From: Drosophila miranda
Taxonomy: Eukaryota > Arthropoda > Insecta > Diptera > Drosophilidae
Direction: 5' to 3'
DNA length: 64,000 bases
Assembly: GCF_003369915.1 (NCBI RefSeq)
Contig: NC_046674.1
Span: 22,881,657 to 22,945,656, forward strand
A program made the translations under genes and the position numbers. Of the stretch, positions 12,213 through 22,600 are shown piece after piece. Under the pieces are notes generated by a model that saw only the letters and a list, made by a program, of their open reading frames with translations, ran no database searches and was not told where the DNA came from. Each line of letters opens with the position of its first letter. The first letter of the stretch is position 1.

Positions 12213-13250
12213 TTAAGACGAACTTTTGGTGGTGCAAATGCTCATTGTTGGTACATGGTCCATATTGGGTCGCCAGTAAAGGCATAGCATAAACAAAGCC
12301 ACGAATTCGTTGAACAATAGGAGAGCCGCGTACTTGTCATCGGCGAGCTCGGCCTCGGTGCTTCTGCCTCCCATGATGCACTGCACATGATACATTAGGA
12401 ACTGCAAATGACTCGTGAGTATGCCGTGGACAGGCGGTATATGTAGAAGGATAGGGTTCTCATTCTTACGGCCAACAGCATAACGGCAAAGAGGAAAGCG
12501 AAGATGTAAAACGACCAGTCCAGGCCGATGACTGAATAAAGCACAATGCAGTATACGCCCAGCAAAAAGACACTCATGAACAGAATTAAAAAGAAGATCC
12601 CTCCCTCAGTAAGGTCGCACTGCGTGAGATGGAACAGACGTGTGTCACAGTCACAGACAAAGGCAGTGTTATAGTTAAGGGTTGCTTTAGACTTCAAATA
12701 CTCACCGGCATAATGGCTGCCAGGAGCGTGAACAGGACGACTACCAGTGAGACGATCAGAAAGCCGGCCAGCAGATACAGAAGATCCGTGGGGACGATTA
12801 GCAATGCCATGGGCTGCACCAGAAACTCCACCTAGAGAAGAGACCCTGAATAGACAGCACGCCCAGGGCAATATAAGGAACCCATGATGCCGTGTACTCA
12901 CGATAACCAGAGTCGTCAGCCAGTTCAAGAAGCACAGGCTCCTCATCTGTCGACTGAGCGAGAACAGCAGAAATAGGAAAATGCCTACGGCAAATGCCAG
13001 AATGAGGGCTGCAGAATGGTCGCGCACCAGCCAAACGGTCCAGGTTCTGTCAATTGCGAAGGGGGAGCATTATAAACAGAAGGATTTTCTACAGTTCACC
13101 TTACTTCAAAACTGTTATCATGAGGACCCAGTGAAAAAGAGCAATCAGTAAAAAGAACACAAACTGTAGGTAAACCTTTAGAACGAACCGCCGGCGATGC
13201 TCGGGGTTGTTCGATTTGAAGGGCCAAAAGTGTCTTCCGGTTTGAAACAT
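12213..13250 (-). CDS. TMBIM/Lifeguard (BAX inhibitor-1 family) membrane protein
   Basis: Five exons on the minus strand (13250-13105, 13046-12902, 12831-12706, 12619-12470, 12401-12213) join in frame to 251 residues. The protein has a short cytosolic N terminus (MFQTGRHFWPFKSNNPEHRR) and seven hydrophobic segments: YLQFVFFLLIALFHWVLMI, AALILAFAVGIFLFLLFSL, the LNWLTTLVIVVEF stretch, LLYLLAGFLIVSLVVVLFTL, GIFFLILFMSVFLLGVYCIV, WSFYIFAFLFAVMLLAF and AALLLFNEFVALFMLCLYW. The family's Q(L/C)IMGG signature is present. Known relatives act in ER or Golgi membranes on calcium leak and cell survival. The two conserved Asp of the C-terminal core are not present: YDTQ reads YHVQ and the LD in the last helix reads NE. 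The start at 13250 has a GCCATG context. It lies tail to tail with the lysozyme gene, 53 bases apart. I do not know its melanogaster symbol. Confidence 0.9.
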
Positions 13251-16200
13251 GGCGACCGATTAATTTTCTGACATAAAATGCTAGGGATACTGGCGCTCGC
13301 CGAAATGAGCATGAGCCCATACAAAATTAACGCTGCCCAGGTTACATTTTCGCTCTCCGCCTTTTAGGGCACTAATTGCACATCAAAATGGGCCGCCAGA
13401 AAGCCGCGAGAAAAGTTTGCTCAGCAAATTGGAACACACAATGCTTTCGATTCGGCGTACATAATTGAACTCGACAAAAGTTTATAATCTGGCAGCATCG
13501 CGCACAAATTGAACAACAAGTCGCAAGTGTGTAGTAATTAAAAGTTTTCGCAAATGTTGCAGACAAACAATGAGAGCATAGGACCAAAGTTTGCACAAGT
13601 TTTAAATCATTTAGTAGCAGATCGGACCGGAACTGTGTCCGACTAATTGCTGCCATGTCACATTAATTTGCACAAAACTTGCCACTGCAACTGCCGCTTG
13701 CAGCTGGTCCACAGTGCGTATGCGTACTTCGTTTACATACATACTTAGTCTGGTTGGCGGTTTATGGCCATGTATCTGCAATTGGCAACTATCCAACATA
13801 GGCAGTTAATATTTCAGTAGTTTGTGGAATACAGTTGTTTATGTATACTGGAGAATTATTTTTTCCTTGCGCCTATGTATCTTTCGGTTCGACGTATTTA
13901 AACGCATCTAGGATCAGGAAGATCCAAGAAAGTGTACACACACTCCGCGACACTTGAATACGACCCTTAAAATTATATGTACAAACATGCCCTGACACTT
14001 GAATGCGACACACTAATACAAATATTCTGTAAACGAGACTATTGAACAAATTCAACTAAAATAACTCGAATTTTCGTATTTCAAAAGTGATGCTCTTTAA
14101 ATATGTAAATGAAAGTCACATTGCGAATTATTTTCATTGGTTGTATTCGCGAGCGAACATCGAAAAAATTCTCAAAAATCAATTGGAGTATATTAGCTAA
14201 AAGGCAAAAGAATTGAAGGAAGTAGTCCAGTATGGGAAACACTTGAAGGACCGAATATCCGAGACCGCTATGCTAGAATAGTAAAAAGCGTTGTTCAAAA
14301 GACTCAGCGCCTTAGGAGACGGTAAAAATTTAAAAATATATTTATTTATGTAGGTAAGTAGGTTTGATCTGATGTGTACGTTTTTTCATATTAAGGCTCG
14401 GAATTGTTCCAATTGTACTCAATGAGTACTTGCACGAGCCGCAGTGTTTTGCGGGGTGTCTCGAGCACCGAGCACTCTGGTACTCGCCATCGTTGGCTGG
14501 GGCCCTAATCATTCTATTGCATGCCAAGTGTATATAACTTTATTCAATCAAATGTGCAAATAGCGCATAATGCAAACAGAAATAGTCCAAATGAGCAGAC
14601 AAAATGGGGACAGCAGGATAGCGGCAGCCGGATAAGCCGCGACTCAGACTCAGACTCAGACTCGCACTCGGCGTTCATTATGGTCCTTCGCGTGGGCTGA
14701 GGGACATGCAAGGCGGATGGGTATAGTGTATTTATTAGAGATATCGAGCGCTTCAGATAAACATTGCTTGATTGTTTGATTGATTGGGGGCTGAGAGTCT
14801 GAATTGACGGAGCGGAGGGAGTTGCCACGGCCAAGGACAAAGAGTTTCATTTAAAAACAATTACGTATTCGGTTGAACAGCTCGCACAACATCAACCAAC
14901 ACGGATGCTCGTCGATTCTCGCATTTTTCCTTTTCACTGGGCCTTGTCAAAGGTGTCACTCAGGTGTGGCAGGGGCAGGGGGCAGGCGTACCTCGAAATT
15001 GATTGCTTTATTGCAGCAGTCAGACAGCGAGGTGGGACAAGAGGCGGTGCAAGAGAAGGAGCTGTGAAAAATTGATGGAATGCAGTGCAAGTTTTGATAA
15101 GAATTTTTGGTGCACACGAAAAGTTTTGGCTCGGAACTTTTTCAGCTGGATTCCGGATTAGTTAAGCTCTGCCCGGTGTCGCTTGTCTCGGCATCTATCT
15201 CTGTCTCTGCCTCTACCTCTGTCTCTGCCTCTGTCTCTGCCTCTCGTGTGCTTCATGAGTTTCCAGAGCTCTCTTTTGCTCTGCTCAGCTTGTTTGCATT
15301 GGCAATGATGCTATCCAGCCAGCCAGCAGGACGGAGGCGGAGGTAAAATCAAATGAAAATGTCAAAAAGAGCAGCATACTTGGCTGCCAGGCTAACAGCA
15401 TTTACTAAATGAAATTTACATGCCAGAGTCAGAGTCAGAGCCGGAGTCAGAGTAGGGAAAAAGGCAAATGAAGACGAAGGGAAAGGAAAAGGAAAAGACA
15501 TAGGGAAAGGGTTCAGTTTTGAAAGGGATCGGCTCGGTTCGTTCTCTGTTCTCCATTGCCATTGCCATTGCCTCGAGTCCCCCAGCAATCAAAAGTGTGC
15601 CACATAATTAAGTGTACATCAGAGATTAGCCACCGCATTCAACAGAATCGAGGGCGGCGCTGTCCCGCAGGGGCACAGTCCTTGTAATTCATGCCAGGCG
15701 AACGCGGACACTGGGGCTGGGGCTGGGGCTGGGGCTGGGACTGGGGCTGGGGCTGGAGATGGGCCTGCCTTTGTGCGCATACTTAAATAGACATTGGCAA
15801 CGACATGACCTACAACTGTTCCAGCAAACCGCTTTAATGTCTCTGTTATGGCTGTCGGCTAAAAGCCGAGGCGCTTCATTAATTTTATTGCCGCCTTGCC
15901 GCCGCAGCGCTCGGCTTTCCCCCCTCTGTCTTTGCTCAGCCTTTTCTCAGCATTTCCCACAGCTTTCCCTGGACTGCCGTTTTCGTTGTCGTTGTCGTTG
16001 TCTCTGCTTTGAAGTTTCTTTGGTTGCGGCAAAAGTTTTGATTGTCTAGCCACACACTCACATGCCACAAACACGGCTCGCATGCCACAGCCTCATGCGA
16101 GTGCCAGTGCGACTGCGATGCGTGTGTGTGTCTGCCCACTCAAGTGGTTAAACGTAAAACTTTTTTAATTAGAGTTGTTTGTGGGCAGCGCAGTGTGCAA

Positions 16201-17857
16201 ACAATTCTCTTTCGATCATCTTGGGCGAATAGTTCCGCAGGAACAATGCACCCTCCGCGGCGGCCGGCCAGGAGGAAATTCACGGCAGTGGAGCAGGAGC
16301 TGCCATAAAAGCTCGCGAGCCAAATAAAATTCATGAGCCTTTGTAATAAAAGTGTCACAGCGTCCTAGCGATGCAGGAGGCTACAAAAGGCAGCCATCAA
16401 CCGGGTGGAGGCTGATGGGGCCTGATGGAGGTGGGTGCTACGGGGGCAGGGGAAGCACTCCCCAGCTGTCAGCACCATCGCCATCGCCATCGCTGACAAT
16501 GAAAATGGCTTACCCTCCAGAGAGGGCGCATAAATTTGGCAGACATCTTTTGTGAGTGGGTCCAAGGCCCCATCCAACCCAACCCAACCCAACCAAAATT
16601 CAAATTCAAATTTCCCAGCCGTTTGCATTTATTTAATTTTACTATTATCAGAATAAAAAGGCTTTGCGCCTGATTAGAGCTCGCCGCTCGCCTAAATGTG
16701 TTTTCCCAAATTAAATGAAAATCAAATGACGCCCAGCCGGCGTAAACCTCCATTGACACAACATGCAAATCTAATTTGAGTCCGCCCCGCACAAACAGCT
16801 CCTCCACATCTTTTTATATTAATGAAAATGAAAATGGGCTATGCACTGTGCCTGTGTTCTAGGGGTGTCCACACACCATCACCACCAGCACCACCACCAC
16901 TTTCCGGCACCGCCATTTGCACGCTTCCCCAGGCCGTCAACTATCCGCAGGATGTGTCTGTCTGCTCCGCTCTCTCTCCCGTCTGTCAATGCGATTTTGT
17001 CAACGCAATCACCCGGAGAAGCATTGGCGAACCAGCACCAGCGTGCCAGCATCACAGCTCCGTCGAAATATTGTACATTTTCCTGTTGTTTTTTTGCCAA
17101 TTTTGTGGCTGATGCTCTTTTGCTTCCGACCACTCCACCCCAACCACCCACTCTCCAGATTTTTCTGGCTCAAACATTCGGCACTCAATATACCGTTTGC
17201 ATTATACAATATGAGTACAGACGACCCTATCGCTGCTTTGCGTATCAATGAAGAAATCGCCTTTATTGCACATTTTTCAATGTGCACCACGTGGCGTATA
17301 CGCATTATGGCACATTGATGCTTACAGTGGGACACTGGAAGAGTCTTTATCGATTCGCACATCCAGTGTAGCCAGATTGGTGCTTTACACATATACGTAT
17401 TGCGGATAAAGCAATCTATTTTTTCATTTATTATTCCTGAAAACAATAAAATGAAGAAGGAAAATCATTCAGATTTTCAGGGGACATCAATCAAGTGGTG
17501 AAGTCCCAAGCAATTTAAGCTCCTCTGTGCTATGATTTAGAATCGAATTGATTTTTCTAAGATGATTTCAATTATGTAAAGCAATTTGTTAGAGGTCGAG
17601 CGTATTTTTAGCATATGTATTTATCTATAAAGGATACAAATTAAGATTCCGTTCCGGCAATCGAATGGTTTAAGACGTCATGTACGTATATATGTGTATG
17701 CTATGTGCTATGAACCTTTACAATTACAATTTAATAGGTATCCAACACGTAAGCTAAACTATGACCCACTGTTCGCGACTGGAGACAAACAAAGTTGGTG
17801 GCTCTTGCATACGCACACGCACTCGCCCAAAGTCAGAGCCAGGACAGTGGCATAGCC
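13251..17857. other. Gene-poor region right of the TMBIM gene
   Basis: It should include the TMBIM promoter just right of 13250; no TATA box is obvious. I see no coding exon. Repeats include CTCTGY runs at about 15196-15240, (GGGGCT)n at about 15713-15757, (CATCGC)n near 16470 and (CCCAA)n near 16571. Two copies of a short motif, ACTTGAATRCGAC, lie 47 bases apart near 13951 and 13998. The stretch 14050-14330 is AT-rich and unlike its surroundings; I could not assign it. Confidence 0.5.
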
Positions 17858-18064
17858 ATGTCCTCTGCTCCTGCTGCTGCCACTGCCACTGCCACTGCCA
17901 CTTTTTCGTATTTCGGTCAGGTCACATTCATGTTGTATACATTAATTATGGCTATTTACTCTGGTCTGGCCGTTTCAGCGCTGGTCATTGTCAATTATGT
18001 GCACGAAATTGCTTATTATTGGATGCATAAACACACGCACAAGAGTGTGTATTTGTCCACATAA
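17858..18064 (+). CDS. Candidate 68-residue single-pass microprotein
   Basis: An intronless frame starting at the ATG at 17858 (context AGCCATG) encodes 68 residues. The N terminus is Ser/Ala/Thr-rich, partly written by a GCCACT repeat. Residues from about 17 onward form a long hydrophobic segment (FGQVTFMLYTLIMAIYSGLA, then VSALVIVNYVHEIAYYW), followed by a basic His/Lys tail (MHKHTHKSVYLST) and stop. This layout suits a small integral membrane protein with a cytosolic basic tail. It could also be the last coding exon of a larger gene or a chance frame. No homologue is recognised and no TATA box or poly(A) signal is convincing. The call rests on the coherent hydrophobic segment and good start context. 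Confidence 0.4.
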   Translation: MSSAPAAATATATATFSYFGQVTFMLYTLIMAIYSGLAVSALVIVNYVHEIAYYWMHKHTHKSVYLST

Positions 18065-18224
18065 AAAGTATACGTATGAGAGGCCGAAAACAGCAGGTTA
18101 AATGGCCGCATTTATTCCCGGCCTAAAAGCACCGCCAACAACAGTGGGAACGGAAACAACGTTTTGGTAAACAAAAATACATCTTGTTTACACAGCGAGC
18201 AGTCCTGCGAGCAGTCCAAAGTTT

Positions 18225-18400
18225 GTTGCTTTTATACCCTTTGCATAAGGGCATTCGAAAATCTGTAAGATGCTTGCAATGCATCTACGACTCTATAAAG
18301 TACGATTAAATATATTCCTGATCAAGTCCAGTCGATCGCGATCGGAAGAGGCTTAAGTCGTGAGGGAGTTGCTTGAGCATATGAAAATTTATGAACAAAC
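18225..18400. mobile_element. Degenerate transposable-element remnant
   Basis: The stretch has the look of dispersed Drosophila element ends: TATACCCTTTGCATAAGG (an inverted ACCCTT/AAGGG arrangement), then CTCTATAAAGTACGATTA and a TATATTCCTGATCAAG stretch. Similar strings occur at many fly repeat insertions as I remember them. No coding capacity or terminal repeats are visible, so the class is not called. Confidence 0.35.
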
Positions 18401-18533
18401 TCTTATTTATAACTATACATAATCTCTATAGAAACTATAGTTTTTGCTCTACACAGCCTGCTAGTAGCTACATCTACTTTTGCTGTTTCTCGAGGTACAA
18501 GGGTATGTAGAGTTCGTCACGATGAAGCTCTCC

Positions 18534-18775
18534 TTTTTTTTTTTTTTTTACTTCTGTGCTACTTTGGCAGTTGTTGTCATTTCTATATGGTCCAGAATGA
18601 TGGATGTTATTATAATGTCGACGAGTCGGCTTAGCAGGCGCCCGACATCCTGAGTGGTTGCCGCAGCAGTGCCTGTCCCAAAAACTCTCAGCGACCGAGC
18701 CGGAGTGGGTCGACCATGCCCCCAATTCCGGAGAAGAGTAAGAGTCTGTGGTCAATTCATAAGCTGCTTAAAAAT
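18534..18775 (-). other. Oligo(A)-tailed segment, possible retrocopy
   Basis: Read on the minus strand, about 220 bases of moderately GC-rich sequence run into 16 consecutive A residues (plus-strand T run at 18534-18549). A frame is open through the segment and the A run, but it has no ATG start and no recognised motif. A poly(A)-ended retroposed fragment is one reading; a chance homopolymer is the other. Confidence 0.2.
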
Positions 18776-19567
18776 TATAACAATTTAATATGAATTAATG
18801 CCAGCTGCAGGGACACTGGTCTTTTCACGAGCTAATGCCACGAGTGTTTATCCACTGAAAGTATTTTTTTAATCTTCCTTCCCCTGGTAATTATACTAAT
18901 TGGTAGCCCGTCGTGGAGGGACTAGAGCACACTCTAGCTGGACCTGGAGCATAATGCGATAATTTATATTCCACGCTGGGGAATCCTTTGTGCCAGATGC
19001 CAGATGAGTAGTGGCGGACAGTCGCCGAGGGGCACATCCCCAGCTTGAAATTGATAAAACAACGATAGAGATAAGGATTATCTTCGGGTTAACTACAGGG
19101 CATCGAATACAAAGTGCACATCAAACATGGATTTAATTTAAGTACATATGATGAATCGAATCGTAACCATCTTCATATCAGCATCCACCTTCGAAGGAAA
19201 CCTATTGGAAGGATAGTGATAGAAGCGGGAGGATCTTGGACTCAGAGAACCTTGAACCTCAGAGAAGGCGTGGTGTGTGTCATGTTCTAAACCATTTTTT
19301 GATCGGCAATCCCGTCACGTCCTGGTCCTGGTGGCGCCATACTTTGGACACTCGCAACAGGCTCAACAGGCACTTATGAATTTGCACAAAAGAAACCCAA
19401 CACGCGAGACATTTGTTGCTATTGTCAAGCCCATTTCCAGAGATATCGTCATCGCAAAACTCACTTTACGGCCTCAGTAAGCAGCATCCGGCTGCCATCT
19501 GGCGCTTTAAAGCGTACCCTCTGAAATCGTTGAGTCGGATACATAAATTCCAAACCAAAGCTCCCGC

Positions 19568-19613
19568 CCCGTACCCGTACCCGTACCCGTACCCGTACCC
19601 GTACCCGTACCCG
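19568..19613. repeat. (CCGTAC)n microsatellite
   Basis: About 7.5 perfect copies of a six-base unit. The six-base period keeps several frames open as dipeptide repeats (Pro-Tyr on plus, Gly-Thr on minus), which are not genes. Confidence 0.9.
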
Positions 19614-22600
19614 TGCCAGAACCGAGATAGAACCCACTTTTAGAATGTGGCCAAATCAAATGGCTTACTGCGACAACACATGCCGGCCTACCGGGAGTTG
19701 GGAAAGGTGGTTTCAGATCTGACACAGCCTGTTTGAATGGATTTTTCGAAGTGATAGATTGCTTGATTTGAGAAGGAATGGTTGGAGAATCAAGGTGATG
19801 TATCTATACTCTGATTTTTTGATTTAATCGTTTTTCAGTATGTAATGAACAGCTTGAGGAGTGGGATAAGGGGTTCTACTTTGAATCAATGTGGAATATC
19901 AAATCAAAGTTATAGCCTTTAAAGAGTCAGTACAGACACACATGGATCTATTCCCTTTTCCAGGCTATCGTGAAAACCCCATATCAAAATCAGATGAAGC
20001 CATTAAAATACTCCAGCATTTATCTTTCTACGATTTGTCTTTAATGTGATTGTGAAAATCCCTTCGATATGCCAGCTTTATAGCTGCCCTCTTCAGGGTT
20101 CATAGGAAAGGTCCAAGGCGAGTCCAAGGAGAGTAGAGGAACTGGGACAGCTGTGGAGCATTGGGTCAGGGCCTGTCAAAAGGCAGCCCATAAATTCGTT
20201 CCAGTAAACATTTTTGAATTGTTGAAAAGATTTGTGGGAAAACAAGGCACGAAAACACATACATAGCGCAAACATAAAGAATGTGTATGGGTCTGTATTT
20301 ATAAAGCTGCTCCAAAGTTTGGCCAAAGTGCTAAAAGATGTGTGAAAGGCGGCAAAAGGCTGCGACGGAAGTGAAGGCTTGCCTCCGAGCAAAAGGTTGA
20401 GCCAGCTCCTCAAATTACTTTCGGGCGTGGGCGCAGCTGTTGATGTTTTCTCGATCTAAGGCACCAAAATTTCTTCTAATTTGGATTTGCGTGATGCGGT
20501 GGCGGTGGCATTTGTGATTTCTGAGATGAGATGGGTTGGGACACGGGCAGGGGCACGAGCACGGTCTGCCTGGGGCCGTTCTTCGACTTCAAAGCATCCT
20601 TCAAAGCATTTACCACTCAATTAGCAGACTGAGATACGTTTAGAGCAGCGGCTTCTTCAGGGGATCCTCATGCTCCTGCACGAGCCTCTCGCTCTCTAAT
20701 TTATTAATGGCTAATGTCAGATGTTGGCTGACGCAAATGACATTGAAAAATTGCCTAGGATGTACATCAAAATGCCAGGACCTGTGCTTCTGCCTGTGCC
20801 TGCTCCTGGGCCTTGTGCCATGTGCGTGTGAGAGTTGGAGTGTTCTGCTTAATGGCCCGGCTGGCTTTTCTCGCTTATTTGGTGGCAGGAGAGTGTGTTC
20901 CCAAAAATGAAAACAATTTAGATAAGCAATATGCAAAGCATGTGAAATGCTCTGCATGTGGGTTCTGTTTGCTTTCGTATAAATATTTCTGCTGTGCATG
21001 TTAAATTTTAAACGTCCCCCAGCCCCCCCGTCCCTCCGCCGTTTGCCGAGCAACAACTTAATCAGCAAAGATTTACGAGTAACTTGGCAGCAGCTCGGGG
21101 CATTACTTAGCATACATCAGGCACAGGAAGAGCAACAGCAACTGGAACAACAGCAGGAACAGCAGGAACATCGGTAGCAGCAACAGCAAAAGCAAAAGCA
21201 ACAAGAGCTGCAACATCAGCAAGACACATGACAGCCGTTTAAAATTCAAGTACCAACTATAAAAGAGCAGCCAGGGGATGCAGGGGATGAGTGAAAGACA
21301 AAACCCGGAACAGTTATGCACTCGAGTGGTGGACCATAAAGTATTCGGACTGCTCGGAGCGATGGAGAGGTAGTGTAGCCCAATCCCAGAAGCCTTTTAT
21401 GGGGTCGGACAGTCGGACAGTTGGAGTACCACAGTCTTGAAGGCAAATATCTGGCCCAGGCCCGCAGGTGTCCGAAGGCGGGGAAAACCTGCCAAGCCGG
21501 CAGCAAATCAAATACACAACAGCCATAGCCATAGCCATAGCCATAGCCATAAAATCAAATAAAACGAAATAAAATAAAACAGTCCCCAAATTGCATTAGG
21601 AGAAATCACACAAACTAATAGCGCCCCGATAACAATGCCCTACTCTCCTTCATTGGTTTGGTTGAGAGGGTGAGGTTTCCGAGATACATGGGCTGGACAA
21701 ATTCGGGCTCACCTGAAAGGACATCAACGAAATTGGTTGTCCTTTGCAATTATGATGTGTTCCTTTATCGCTTTGCTTTGTGGTGCGAGCACTTCCTCTG
21801 AGTACGTTGCTGGCAATAGCTGGGAAGTCACACAAGTCACAGTCGCACGAGCACATGGACACCAGGACACGGAAAAAAATAGCAAAAGCACGAGACTGCA
21901 GAGTGTCGTTGTCCTCTAGGACAACAGCGTGCCGCGTAGTGTGATTCGCGTAAAAGAACACGCTTTATGAATGAATAGATGGATGGCAAATTGGTTCTGT
22001 TTCCCGTTTCTGAATTGGATCGCGTGCCGCCCAACCGTCCAGCTCGGGAGCCGACGAATGTTTATCTGAACCTCTGCCAGTCGCAGCTCTTGGAGCACTC
22101 GAACTCCTGAGGCCTGCGCAGTGAGCACTCCCTAACAGCGACCTAACAGCGCCAGAGAGTGTTTCTGTTGGGGACTCTAGGGGGGAATGGAATGGGTTGA
22201 CTATGTAGGTTGACAAGAAGTTAAACAAACAAAACAAAAGTCAAGCTGTATCATAAATATAATGAAAAGTTTGCGCCAGCAACAAGCGAGTGGTTGGGTT
22301 CCCTTTCCCACATCGCAGGATACTTTATACTTCATCCAACTTGACTGTCAACAACCCACTCTCAGCTCATACACTCATTCACACACTTGCCCGCTCACTC
22401 ACTCACTCACCCACTCGTGTGTACACATAATTAAGAAATCGTGCGTACTCTCAACACACTTTGATTCAAATGCCGAAGTCTGAGGAATTTTGAAATGTCT
22501 TTGGCATGGCAAATAAGCTGTTGACTTTGTAATCATTTCAGCATGTTCATCAAGTCATTTATCGAGTGGGGGAGACTGATTAGGTCGTTGCGCTCTTGCT

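Noticed and set aside
12395..13027. Single 210-codon minus-strand frame over the TMBIM gene
   Set aside because: It reads through introns 2-4 of the spliced gene; the five-exon model explains the conserved family sequence better.
21103..21321. Minus-strand poly-Leu frame resembling a membrane protein
   Set aside because: It is the complement of a CAG/CAA/AGC-rich stretch; the Leu run is a repeat artefact.
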